Shown piece by piece: positions 53,661 through 64,000 of a DNA stretch of 64,000 nucleotides. The notes below the pieces were generated by a model. It saw only the letters and a list, made by a program, of their open reading frames with translations. It had not been told where the DNA came from and ran no database searches. This DNA is from DASSFG01 sp035547915 (GTDB lineage: Bacteria; Planctomycetota; Planctomycetia; Pirellulales; JAICIG01): contig DASZTS010000118.1 of assembly GCA_035547915.1 (NCBI GenBank), positions 62,001 to 126,000 of the forward strand. Reading direction: 5' to 3'. A program made the translations under genes and the position numbers. The first letter of the stretch is position 1. Each line of letters begins with the position of its first letter.

Positions 53661-56240
53661 TCATGGTGATGGGGCGGGGGCGTCGCGATAGGGTTGATGA
53701 TGGCGATAGAGCGATAATCGCGACTGCATGGCCGCGTGTTCTGGGTTCTCTTTTTCGCTATGCAATTCGAGCGCCTTCGTTTGCCACCGCGCGGCGGCCT
53801 CAAAGTCGCCCGACTCGGCATAGGCCGCGGCTAGCGTGTCGAGGTAGGTCCAGCTAGCCCAGCGCGTCAGGTCGCAAGCGCGCCGTGCGTCGGCCAGCGC
53901 TCGTTGCCCATCGCGGTAACCGGCATCAGGGAACGTACACCGCAACCACGCCCGCGAATTCCAGACGCTGCTCAAGGCCGGACTGAGCATAGCCGCCACA
54001 TCGAGATCGGCCAGGCACCGCTGGGCGTCGTGTTTTGCGTACCAGGTCACGCTGCGGTCGAAGTAGAGCTTCGCTTTATCCGGATTCAGCTCGATCGCTT
54101 TTGTAAAATCCGCGGCCGCACGATTGAACTCACGCTTGGCGTGCCAGACGGCCGCCCGGTTCTCGTAGGCGAGAGCATAGGTGCCATCGAGTTCCAGGGC
54201 GCGGTTGTAATCGGCGATTGCCGCGTCGAATTGGCCCTTGCGCTGCCGCGCCAGTCCGCGATTGTTGTAGGCGTAGACGTAGGCGGCGTCCAACTTCAGT
54301 GCTGTGTCAAAGTCCTCGATGGCCTTATCGTACTGGCGTTGGTCGAGCCACAGGCTCCCGCGGCTGTTGTAAACCGAAGCAAAGTGCCCGTCCGTGCGAA
54401 TCGCCTTGTCATAGTCGGCCATCGCTTGCCGATATTCACCCTTACGGTGCCGCGCCAGACCGCGATTGTGGAAGGCGTGAGCATAGGCCGGATTCAAACG
54501 AATCGCCTCAGTAAAATCCTCGATCGCCTTATCGTAGTCGACCTTTTGCAGCCACGTTCGCCCGCGCTCGTTGTAGGCCAGCACGAATGCCCGATCGAGT
54601 CGGATCGCCTCCGTCAAATCTTCGATCGCCTTGTCGTAATCGCGCTTTTCTCGCCACATCTCACCGCGGTTGTAGCGGGCCTGCGCATCGCTCGGGTTGA
54701 GTCGGATCGCTTCGTCGAAGTCGGCGATCGCCTTATCGTAGTCGCGGTTGGCTTTCCAAGCCGCGGCCCGATGGCCGTAGGCCAGCGCGGATTTCGGATC
54801 GAGCCGGATGGCCTCACTGAAATCGGCGATCGCCTTGTCGAGTTCCTTCCGCTGGCGGTGCGCCAGGCCGCGGTTATGCCAGGCTTGAGAGTTCTTGGGA
54901 TCGAGTTGGATCGCTTTGTCGAAGTCATCGAACGCCCTGTAGTAGATGCGTTCCTTCCACCAGAGCGTGCCGCGATCGTTATGGCTGGGGGCCCAGCGGG
55001 GATTCAGACGAATGGCCTCACTTAGATCGGCGATCGCGAGCCGATTCTGCTCGAGGGCACCGCGGGATAAGCCTCGAAAATAATAGGCGTCGACGCGCCG
55101 CGGAGCCAGCCGGATCCCTTCATCGAGGTCGGCGATGGCCCGGGCGTACTCTTTCTTGATGAATTGCAATCGACCTCGGCCGATATACGCCGCTCCCTCG
55201 TGCGAATCCGACTCAAGGAGCTTATCGAACTCGGCGATGGCTCGATCGAGTTCGCCGGCGCCCTCCCACGCGGCTGCACGGCTGGCGCGGAGGTTCGCCA
55301 TTCCCGGCGCGAGCCGTTCGGCGACGTCGAAATCGGCCACCGCCTTGCCATATTCCTTCTTCGCCAGCCACACGCTACCGCGATCGAACCAGAATTGCGC
55401 GACCGTGGCATCGATGTCGATTGCCTCGCTCAAGTCGGCGATCGCCTTATCGAGTTGTCCTTGGGCACGCCACGCACCGGCCCGCCGCGTGTAGACATCG
55501 GCGGTCCGCACGCCGAGGCGGACGACGTGATCGAGATCGGTGATGGCCTGATCGTACTCGCGCCGCGCGAGCGACATATTCGCCCGCGCCTGATAGGCCG
55601 GAGCGAAGTCTGGGGCCACGCGCGTCGCTTCGTCGAAGTCGGCCTTAGCCTTGTCGCGCTCTCCCCTGGCCAGCCAAACGCTGGCCCGACCGTAATACGC
55701 GGACGCCAGACCGGGTTGCAACCGGACGGCCTCGCCAAACTCGGCGATCGCGAGATCGTAGGCACGCAACTCCACCAGCCCCGAGCCCCGATAGAAGTGC
55801 GTCAGCCCATCGCCCGGAGCGAGGCGGAGCGCTGCCTCGTAGTCGGCGAACGGTTGGATCAGGTCACCGGTCCGCTGCCGAAGCCGGCCACGATCGCGGT
55901 GGGCTGTCGCCGAGTCTGGATCGCCGACGAGTTGATGGTCAAGTTCGTCAATCGCGGTGGAAACCAATACTGCGTCGGCCGCATCAACCCAGCGGCGCAT
56001 GCCGGCTTCGTCGGCGATATATAGTCTCGGGCCCTCGGCGCGCTCCACTCGATAGACGTGCAGCACCCCATCGTCCGCTGCGGCAGAGCCCTGGTCGACC
56101 TCCGCGGGTGTGGTTCCCCGACGCAAAATGATTTGCTGACCGATCCAGGCCGGTTCGTCTCCGCGCGCGGTTGCCACCGCCCACGACGACAGGATGCCCA
56201 GAACGATAACCGCGCGAACGCGCCGGTCGTGTGCCGCCAT
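53661..56240 (-). CDS. Secreted protein with 21 tandem TPR units and N-terminal SH3-like domain
   Basis: 859-residue exported protein. ATG 56240 begins a signal peptide (VIVLGILSSWAVATARG). The first mature 70 residues (PAWIGQQIILRRG ... VYRVERAEGPRLYIADEAGMRRWVDAADAV) look like a small beta domain (SH3-like) found before TPRs in other planctomycete proteins. After it come 21 consecutive 34-residue TPR units with strongly shared text (for example DYDKAIADFDEAIRLNP, EYRQAMADYDKAIRTD). The repeated 102-base DNA pattern is a consequence of the TPRs. It probably serves as a periplasmic or surface scaffold. It is divergent from aconitase. Confidence 0.9.
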   Translation of the reverse strand: MAAHDRRVRAVIVLGILSSWAVATARGDEPAWIGQQIILRRGTTPAEVDQGSAAADDGVLHVYRVERAEGPRLYIADEAGMRRWVDAADAVLVSTAIDELDHQLVGDPDSATAHRDRGRLRQRTGDLIQPFADYEAALRLAPGDGLTHFYRGSGLVELRAYDLAIAEFGEAVRLQPGLASAYYGRASVWLARGERDKAKADFDEATRVAPDFAPAYQARANMSLARREYDQAITDLDHVVRLGVRTADVYTRRAGAWRAQGQLDKAIADLSEAIDIDATVAQFWFDRGSVWLAKKEYGKAVADFDVAERLAPGMANLRASRAAAWEGAGELDRAIAEFDKLLESDSHEGAAYIGRGRLQFIKKEYARAIADLDEGIRLAPRRVDAYYFRGLSRGALEQNRLAIADLSEAIRLNPRWAPSHNDRGTLWWKERIYYRAFDDFDKAIQLDPKNSQAWHNRGLAHRQRKELDKAIADFSEAIRLDPKSALAYGHRAAAWKANRDYDKAIADFDEAIRLNPSDAQARYNRGEMWREKRDYDKAIEDLTEAIRLDRAFVLAYNERGRTWLQKVDYDKAIEDFTEAIRLNPAYAHAFHNRGLARHRKGEYRQAMADYDKAIRTDGHFASVYNSRGSLWLDQRQYDKAIEDFDTALKLDAAYVYAYNNRGLARQRKGQFDAAIADYNRALELDGTYALAYENRAAVWHAKREFNRAAADFTKAIELNPDKAKLYFDRSVTWYAKHDAQRCLADLDVAAMLSPALSSVWNSRAWLRCTFPDAGYRDGQRALADARRACDLTRWASWTYLDTLAAAYAESGDFEAAARWQTKALELHSEKENPEHAAMQSRLSLYRHHQPYRDAPAPSP

Positions 56241-56436
56241 TGCCTGTGCCCTGATTCGTCCGCCGCAACGGTCGCCGACTCGCGACCTGATGATGAGATC
56301 CAGGCTACGGGAGACGACGGCGGAATGCAAGAAATGCCCCTGTTCGTCGCGTGGCTTGATCCCGGCGCCCCCCAGACAAGGTCCTATTTTTTGAGTAAAC
56401 TGCCCCGATTGGACGAGCATCGCTACGGAGTTTCAC

Positions 56437-59151
<2,715 letters not shown>

Positions 59152-59185
59152 CGATGCACTTCCGATCCCATCGCACTCCATAGGG

Positions 59186-59206
59186 TTGCCGCGCTGGGGT
59201 CGGCAA
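59186..59206. terminator. Weak hairpin between convergent genes
   Basis: TTGCCG and CGGCAA form a six-base stem with a nine-base loop between the aconitase stop and the stop of the cytochrome-porin gene. It lacks a long T-run on either strand, so termination is tentative. Confidence 0.35.
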
Positions 59207-60916
59207 TCAAAACGTTGCGGCCCACCGCACGCCGTACACATCGAGGTCGGGCAGAGGAGCCGGCAGGATCCAACGCTCGTAGTTGACCATGAGCAGGCTA
59301 TTGCCGGTCAATTGGTAGTTGATCCCGGCCGTGGTGCGTATCACGTCGAAGTTGCCGGTCGGTAGAGTGCTGCCCGGCGGCGGGACGACACTGCGACGGT
59401 CGAGCAGGTCGTAGCGCACCAGGTAGCTCCATTTCGATTTCTTCTTCAACCGAATCTCAAGCTCCGAATACATACCGGCCACGTGCTCGCGCGCGCGGAA
59501 TGATTGCCCGGCTAACGAAACGATTCGGTCGGTATCTCGGTCGGCATACTCGATCTGGAAGCGCACCAGGTCTTCGTATCGCGCCGACAAATCGAACCCA
59601 TAGATGCGATAGTACAGCCCCTGGTTATTCGGGCCCGAGCCGGAGTCGTCGTTGAAACGCCCGGAAGTGAGCGAGCCACCCAGACGCACGAACTGGTTTC
59701 CCAGCGTAACACGTGTGCCGACGGCAGGCTCCTTGTTGTTTTCCACGTAGTTGCGGCTGTCGTAGAAATCGATGCCGCTCGAAGCGCCGCGCAAACCGTT
59801 CACGACGTAGGCGTCGAGCGTGGCGGTGACCTTTTCGAAGATCGGCACGGCCGTGTTGAAGTTGGCGCCCTGGTCGGCGTAGGGCATGGGCAACACGGGA
59901 TCGCCGATGTCGGTGGGGAATACGCGTTGCCCCATGTTGAACATCAGCGGCGTCGAGACCGTGCGATAGACGCCCGGGTTGACCTGCGAGGAGAACGCGC
60001 CGAACGGCACGATGAACCGCCCGGCATCGACCGTCGCTTTGACGGGCGATTCGCGACGGCAGAGCAGGTTGACCAGGTCGACGCGCAACGCCGCCTCGAC
60101 CAACTCGATACGATGCGCGTTTCCCGCCTCGACGTGACAGGTAACGCACGCCGTGACCCGCGCGGTAAGCGGGCCCTTGCTCTGCCAATTGGCGCCGACC
60201 CACGTTTGTGGAAAGAATCCCGGCAGTTCCATATTGTCGTTGCCGCCGCGCCAGATGGGCGACACGACGGCCCAGACGGAAAGCTGCTGCTCGGCCGTCG
60301 GAGCCGCAGCGGCGGCGCTTGCCGTTCCTCCGCCCGCGGGAGCGCTGAGCGAGGCCAGGTAGGTGGCGATAGCTTCCCAATCGGCTTGAGGAACGTCGGC
60401 GCCGCTCTTGCCGGCCATGCGTCGCACGGTGGCCCGCCAACCGGGCAGATCCTTGACCTTGGTGGTCGATCGCTCCGCGTCGTGGCATTGCGTGCAGGCG
60501 TTCTGGAAGGCGGTGTTTCCTCGCGCCACGAGCGCCTGATCGAAAGCCGGGGCGGCGGATGCCGCGGTGCCCGACGCCTGTGCTGGCGCTGGCGAGGACG
60601 AGGGAGTTTCGGCATCCGCTTGGCGTCGCGAACTCACGACGGCGGTCCGCGATTTTTCGACCGCTGTGGGGTCGGGTGGAGGGACGGGGAAGGTCGGCCT
60701 TTCCTCCGTTGACGGCGTTCCCGTTGGAACCGCGCCCGCGGCCCTGTCATTCGTAGGCGGGAGGCGTTGCGGCATATCGCCGCTGGGCGCGGATGGCTCG
60801 GCCGGTTCGTATAACCACGCGCTGCCAGGGTTGCTCGATGTCTGGGCGCCGGCGCGCGACGTCGCCAGGGCCACGATGACAAACAGGCAACATGAAATCC
60901 ATCCTTGGATTCTCAT
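59207..60916 (-). CDS. Cytochrome c/outer-membrane porin fusion protein
   Basis: 569-residue exported protein uniting heme and barrel parts. A signal peptide (CLFVIVALATSRAGAQ) is followed by a Pro/Ser-rich linker, then a class I cytochrome c domain with CTQCH (C141, C144, H145) and a likely Met ligand M167 (RRMAGK). A second CXXCH, CVTCH (C257-H261), sits in a linker just before the barrel. From about residue 265 the protein is predominantly beta-stranded with features of a porin: alternating strands (KATVDAGRFIVPFGAFSS, FVRLGGSLTSGRF, FQIEYADRDTDR, TTAGINYQLTGNSLLMVNYER) and the terminal RWAATF with a C-terminal Phe. The layout resembles Cyc2-type iron oxidases and other cytochrome-porin fusions, but with two heme sites. 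Function inferred, not shown. Confidence 0.85.
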   Translation of the reverse strand: MRIQGWISCCLFVIVALATSRAGAQTSSNPGSAWLYEPAEPSAPSGDMPQRLPPTNDRAAGAVPTGTPSTEERPTFPVPPPDPTAVEKSRTAVVSSRRQADAETPSSSPAPAQASGTAASAAPAFDQALVARGNTAFQNACTQCHDAERSTTKVKDLPGWRATVRRMAGKSGADVPQADWEAIATYLASLSAPAGGGTASAAAAAPTAEQQLSVWAVVSPIWRGGNDNMELPGFFPQTWVGANWQSKGPLTARVTACVTCHVEAGNAHRIELVEAALRVDLVNLLCRRESPVKATVDAGRFIVPFGAFSSQVNPGVYRTVSTPLMFNMGQRVFPTDIGDPVLPMPYADQGANFNTAVPIFEKVTATLDAYVVNGLRGASSGIDFYDSRNYVENNKEPAVGTRVTLGNQFVRLGGSLTSGRFNDDSGSGPNNQGLYYRIYGFDLSARYEDLVRFQIEYADRDTDRIVSLAGQSFRAREHVAGMYSELEIRLKKKSKWSYLVRYDLLDRRSVVPPPGSTLPTGNFDVIRTTAGINYQLTGNSLLMVNYERWILPAPLPDLDVYGVRWAATF

Positions 60917-61045
60917 GCCTCGTCACTCCCGGAATTCGACGCCATGCCGGTGGTCGCGGCCGACGTCAGAGCAGGTTAATTGAACGCGATTGCGCAAGCC
61001 TTTGACGAAAAAATGAATAAAACGACATCTATCCGCCGACAGCTC

Positions 61046-63196
61046 CTATCCGACTTGCGCAGGGCCATCGTAGAACTGGTCGGAGGCGAGCAGTTGTGCC
61101 TGGACGTCGTCCCAGTTGCCACCACCGCTCAGTGCCGCAAAGAAGCTGTCGTTGCCCTCTGTGGTACTTCCGGACGCCCCCTCCAAGTAAATGTTTTCCC
61201 AGCCGGCGCCGGTCAGACGAGCAAGGTCGGTCAGACCCGTACCCGCCTGTGCGCCCGCCGCGGCCGGTGCCTGGCCAGCCGCGGGATCGCCCGACGGAAA
61301 GAAGGCATCGAGCAGATCGTGAGCCGCTTCGGGCGTGTCGAGCAGGTTACGCACCAACTCGTCGCGGTTGCCGTCGCCGAGTGCCGAAAACTCGTTCAGC
61401 CAGAAGTCGAGGCCAGAACCATCGGCGGCGCGGCCGAAGAGATCCTCGAACAGCGTATTGATCCAGCCTTGCGGCGTATTGCCCGACGCGGTGAATACCT
61501 CGTCGGAGCCGAGTATCGCGGCGAGCACCGACTTCTCGTCCGCGCTGCCGTCGTGCTGGCCCGGCGTACCGGGGTTGCCCATCTTGCCGGTCCAGAACGC
61601 CGCCCCCGCGGCATCCGGCGTGCGGCCGAGGAAGATTTGGTAGAGGGTCGTTATGTAGTGGTTCTTGTATTCCGTCGAGTTCAGAAACCCCTGAACGACG
61701 TTGGCACGACCGGCCGCATTGTTCTGTTGATCGACCTGCGCTATCCAATAATTGTCGCCGGATGTTTCCGGTTCGCGGCCAAGCAACTCGCGATAGAGGT
61801 TGTGTACGAAGGTCTGGGGCGTGCCGTCGCCCACAACTCCCATCAAAAAGCCCGCGCTCGTGGCCGCGGGCGGGGGCGCGCCGGCGCCGATCGAGGTGGC
61901 CGCGCTGGCGGAATGCGTCGCGCCTTGGAACGAAAGTGTGGCCGTATTGGTAACGTTTGTGCCGCTCAACGCCGCGGTGGGTGTAGCGGTAATCGTCAAG
62001 ATTTCTCTTCCGGTCGTGGCCGCCAATGAGCCGAGTGTGTCGGTGATCGTGTTGCCGCTGACGTTGACCGTGCCCGCCGTGTCGACGGCCGTGATGTTCG
62101 TCAATCCGGTCGGCAATGTATCGGTCACCGTCGCCCCGACCGCGCCGGCGCCGCCGGAATTGGTAACGGTGACACTAAACGTCAAGGGCGTGCCGGGTTG
62201 ACCAGTGGACGGGCCGTTTGCCGTGATGGCGAGGTTCGCCGTCGGCGGCGGCGCCTGCGCCGCGACGGTGACAGTGAAGGTGCGCACCGTCGTGTCGGAG
62301 CCGCCGTTGGCTGTGCCGCCGCTGTTCTTGGCGGTCACCGTGATGTGAGCGATCCCGAGCGCGCCCGGCACGGGGGTGTATGTCAAGCTGCCGGTTGCGC
62401 TGGGGCTGGTGTAGGTCACCGTCGGATTGGGGATCAGCGACGTGTTGTCGCTGGCGGCGGTGATGGTCACGGTCTCCGTCTGGCCTGCGCCGGCCGAGAT
62501 GCCGGTCAAGTTAATCGTCTGCGCTCCCGCACTCGGTGGAATCGGTGCGGGATCGGCGATGGCGTCGATCGTGGGAGGCTGATTCGGTTGGCTGGGCTGC
62601 GTAGCGGACGCCGTGATCGAGCCGGTTTGACCTGCCAGATCGGTCTCGGAGTTGTGGCCGGTGGACAACGCAAACGTGTTGAAGTCGCGCATCAGCGAGT
62701 TAACGCCGTCGGTCGGCATCTGCGCGGCCGTGAACGTGAACTCATCGACGTCGGCGTAATCGAGCGTATCTCCCGCCGGATTGAAGAAATTATCGGGGAT
62801 GATGTAATCCGGCGTCACCGCGCCGGGCAGGGCAGCATAGTCGGCCGTGGCGATAAGAAAGTGCTGATTGGCCGTAGCGTCGGTCGGCAGATTCGCCGGG
62901 AACGTGAAGGTGTTTTCATTGCTGGTGATGGTGTGGCCGCCCGTGTGGTTCTCGCCGTCCGCAGGATCGTGTAGCTCGATGAATTGCACCTTGCCATCGG
63001 CGCTGGAAAAGACCTGGTCGATCTTCCAGAGGTGGAAGGTCAACAACACGCGCTCTTCGCACCGTTCCAACGCGCAGCGACGAAACGGTTGGCCCCAGCG
63101 CGCAGCCGGCCGGGAGCGTAGTGACTTTTGTTGGCGGTGTTCGGGGCGTGTGTACTGCCGCCAGCGCGCAGCGCGATCGAGAAAGAAACTCAGCAT
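61046..63196 (-). CDS. Surface protein with DUF11-like and DUF4214 domains
   Basis: 716-residue protein with the planctomycete N-terminal surface motif CALERCEERVLL following a basic stretch, marking it for export or surface location. A lamin-tail-like start (FIELHDPADGENHTGG...) is followed by Ig-like beta repeats; a DUF11 unit reads NLAITANGPSTGQPGTPLTF and SVTVTNSGGAGAVGATVTD. The C-terminal 250 residues are DUF4214 helical units (YRELLGREPETSGDNYWIAQV; YQIFLGRTPDAAGAAFWTGKM; FEDLFGRAADGSGLDFWLNEF). DUF4214 accompanies surface or S-layer proteins. The start ATG 63196 gives this motif; the frame is also open upstream to 63322. Confidence 0.85.
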   Translation of the reverse strand: MLSFFLDRAARWRQYTRPEHRQQKSLRSRPAARWGQPFRRCALERCEERVLLTFHLWKIDQVFSSADGKVQFIELHDPADGENHTGGHTITSNENTFTFPANLPTDATANQHFLIATADYAALPGAVTPDYIIPDNFFNPAGDTLDYADVDEFTFTAAQMPTDGVNSLMRDFNTFALSTGHNSETDLAGQTGSITASATQPSQPNQPPTIDAIADPAPIPPSAGAQTINLTGISAGAGQTETVTITAASDNTSLIPNPTVTYTSPSATGSLTYTPVPGALGIAHITVTAKNSGGTANGGSDTTVRTFTVTVAAQAPPPTANLAITANGPSTGQPGTPLTFSVTVTNSGGAGAVGATVTDTLPTGLTNITAVDTAGTVNVSGNTITDTLGSLAATTGREILTITATPTAALSGTNVTNTATLSFQGATHSASAATSIGAGAPPPAATSAGFLMGVVGDGTPQTFVHNLYRELLGREPETSGDNYWIAQVDQQNNAAGRANVVQGFLNSTEYKNHYITTLYQIFLGRTPDAAGAAFWTGKMGNPGTPGQHDGSADEKSVLAAILGSDEVFTASGNTPQGWINTLFEDLFGRAADGSGLDFWLNEFSALGDGNRDELVRNLLDTPEAAHDLLDAFFPSGDPAAGQAPAAAGAQAGTGLTDLARLTGAGWENIYLEGASGSTTEGNDSFFAALSGGGNWDDVQAQLLASDQFYDGPAQVG

Positions 63197-63662
63197 GGTG
63201 ATTGTCCCGGTGGAAGTGATGTCGCGACGTGGACGCGCCGGAAAAGCGGAGACGCCCGGCGACGGCGCCGAGAGGCGGGCCGGGTGGGTGCCTATGGACG
63301 GGAACGAAACCCGACCCGGCATGAACCTGTTTGATCTGAACCGCCTGAATTGCGGCCGCCGCCGAGCGTCTCCGATTTTCCCAAGTTAGCCGTGGACCGC
63401 CTGGTTCGCCGGACCACTACAGACAGAAACGTAACGACGGCCGCAAACCGGGCGCAAAATCCGTAATAGCCGCTGACAGAACTGGGAAGCCGGAGCGCCG
63501 TGGGCAAAAAATCGGCCGTGAAACGCCGATTTTTCGGAAGCTTGGGCCGGTTTGTCGGTTGCTCTAAGGGCTGACAGAACCGGGAAGCCGGAGCGCCGTG
63601 GGCGAAAAATCGGCCGTGAAACGCCGATTTTTGTGGAGTTCCATCCGGTTTTGTCGGTTGCT
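63197..63662. other. Intergenic region holding the tandem hairpin repeat
   Basis: 466 bases between the DUF4214 start and the stop of the TPR gene. From 63472 on it consists of the two repeat copies described separately. The 63197-63471 part shows no credible gene; short open frames there have repeat-derived or arginine-rich composition unlike the neighbours. Confidence 0.6.
63472..63569 (-). repeat. Dispersed hairpin repeat, tandem copy C
   Basis: 98-base unit beginning (plus strand) GCTGACAGAACTGGGAAGCC and ending TTGCTCTAAGG. Its core has a perfect 10-base-pair stem: AAAAATCGGC (63507-63516) and GCCGATTTTT (63525-63534) with loop CGTGAAAC. A T-run on each strand gives it terminator-like character in both directions. 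About 88 percent identical by eye to the next unit outside the arm-adjacent section. Confidence 0.85.
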
Positions 63663-63668
63663 CTAAGG
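63570..63668 (-). repeat. Dispersed hairpin repeat, tandem copy D
   Basis: 99-base unit directly adjoining copy C. The stem AAAAATCGGC (63605-63614) and GCCGATTTTT (63623-63632) is identical, with the same loop. On the minus strand it starts CCTTAGAGCAACCG, and the TAG at 63665-63663 within that sequence is the stop codon of the upstream TPR gene, so the repeat supplies the end of that gene. Confidence 0.85.
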
Positions 63669-64000
63669 TTCCTCACGTTCCAGCACGTCAGCCAATTTGC
63701 GCCCGTCCTCGTGGTCTGGGTCATGGGCGAAGAGGACGTCGAGTTGGCGACGTGCAGCAACTCGATCGCCCTTGGCCGCATACGTCACGGCCAGGCCATA
63801 GGCGGCGCCGGCGCTTTGGGCAGGATCGGACGACGCGCGCTTTAAGTCGGCGATGGCTTCGTCGTATCGGTGTTGCCCGTACGACAGCAGACCGCGCTCC
63901 AACGCCGCCGCCGACAAGTTGGGATTGAGATCCAAAGCGCGATCGAAATCGTCACGCGCCGCCTCGCTACGTCCAAGCTGGACATTGGCCAGTCCGCGAT
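63663..64000 (-). CDS. TPR protein, 3' part (start beyond window)
   Basis: The frame is open to the right window edge, so only the C-terminal portion is visible. It has TPR units: GLANVQLGRSEAARDDFDRAL, ALERGLLSYGQHRYDEAIADL and AYGLAVTYAAKGDRVAARRQL, with the ending HEDGRKLADVLEREEP. The text 'A-x-D-D-F-D-R-A-L-D-L-N-P' matches the 34-residue TPR consensus and resembles the 21-repeat protein at 53.7 kb. The stop codon lies in repeat copy D. Nothing can be said about its N terminus or function. Confidence 0.85.
   Translation of the reverse strand, partial: RGLANVQLGRSEAARDDFDRALDLNPNLSAAALERGLLSYGQHRYDEAIADLKRASSDPAQSAGAAYGLAVTYAAKGDRVAARRQLDVLFAHDPDHEDGRKLADVLEREEP

Noticed and set aside
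53661..56240. Non-coding satellite-like tandem repeat of 102 bases
   Set aside because: The periodicity is explained by 21 TPR units in an intact gene.
63472..63668. CRISPR array or integron attC pair
   Set aside because: Only two units, no spacers, and the ends do not match the GTTRRRY/RYYYAAC core sites of attC.
63386..63781. A 131-codon minus-strand gene spanning the tandem repeat
   Set aside because: Its protein is itself repeated, derived from the hairpin units, and overlaps the TPR gene end in another frame.

Overview
The window is GC-rich bacterial DNA, densely coding on both strands, with no tRNA, rRNA, CRISPR array, transposase or integrase that I can see. The gene content points to a planctomycete, most likely of the Pirellulales type. 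The indicators are a BBP7-type outer-membrane barrel, an ECF-type sigma factor paired with a Ser/Thr kinase carrying TPRs, a second kinase fused to a beta-helix, a surface protein with the planctomycete 'LE-R-x-LL' N-terminal motif and DUF4214 domains, carboxypeptidase-regulatory-like repeat proteins, and a BlaI/M56 pair. This assignment is inference from protein families; no rRNA is present to confirm it.

Layout. 1-5.1 kb: the 3' part of a class V aminotransferase, then a minus-strand NHL lipoprotein and large VWA membrane protein pair. 5.2-9.6 kb: a small membrane protein, a Tat-exported 18-cysteine Csp-like copper protein, and an ABC-2 transporter (permease, ATPase, permease) followed by an LRR-like protein. 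9.7-14.5 kb: an MFS transporter with an unusual central insert and an HpnN-like RND exporter. 14.5-19.6 kb (minus strand): an SDR epimerase, a TylF-type methyltransferase, a coupled sufU-sufS pair, an aquaporin and a small membrane protein. 19.9-23.4 kb: an HDOD protein, a TPR protein and a YifB/ComM-type AAA ATPase. 23.4-31.7 kb: a large secreted carboxypeptidase-regulatory-like protein, a divergent secreted protein, a DUF4440 protein, and a BlaI repressor with an M56 sensor peptidase behind a recognisable promoter/operator. 31.7-36.5 kb: a GH13 protein, a GH63-like glucosidase and a 69-aa protein. 36.9-39.0 kb: two convergent glycosyltransferase-like genes. 39.1-47.5 kb: kinase/beta-helix, BBP7 barrel, kinase/TPR, sigma factor. 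47.6-53.5 kb: a membrane protein, Dps, a di-heme peroxidase and an EmrAB-like efflux pair. 53.7-64 kb: a 21-TPR secreted protein, aconitase, a cytochrome c/porin fusion, a DUF4214 surface protein and the 3' end of another TPR gene.

The genes look like typical chromosomal planctomycete content: envelope and surface proteins, signalling, stress defence and central metabolism. The most unusual signals are (1) a single polypeptide joining two CXXCH heme sites to a predicted outer-membrane barrel (59.2-60.9 kb); (2) a dispersed intergenic hairpin repeat of about 70-100 bp present in four copies (18.3, 36.2 and twice in tandem at 63.5 kb), one copy carrying a gene's stop codon and one sitting in the sufU leader; (3) a BlaI-type operator lying exactly on the -10 box of the blaI-M56 promoter, where the M56 sensor has carboxypeptidase-regulatory-like domains and no recognisable penicillin-binding domain; and (4) an 18-cysteine copper-storage-like protein with a Tat signal. 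All functional statements come from reading motifs by eye; no database search was run.
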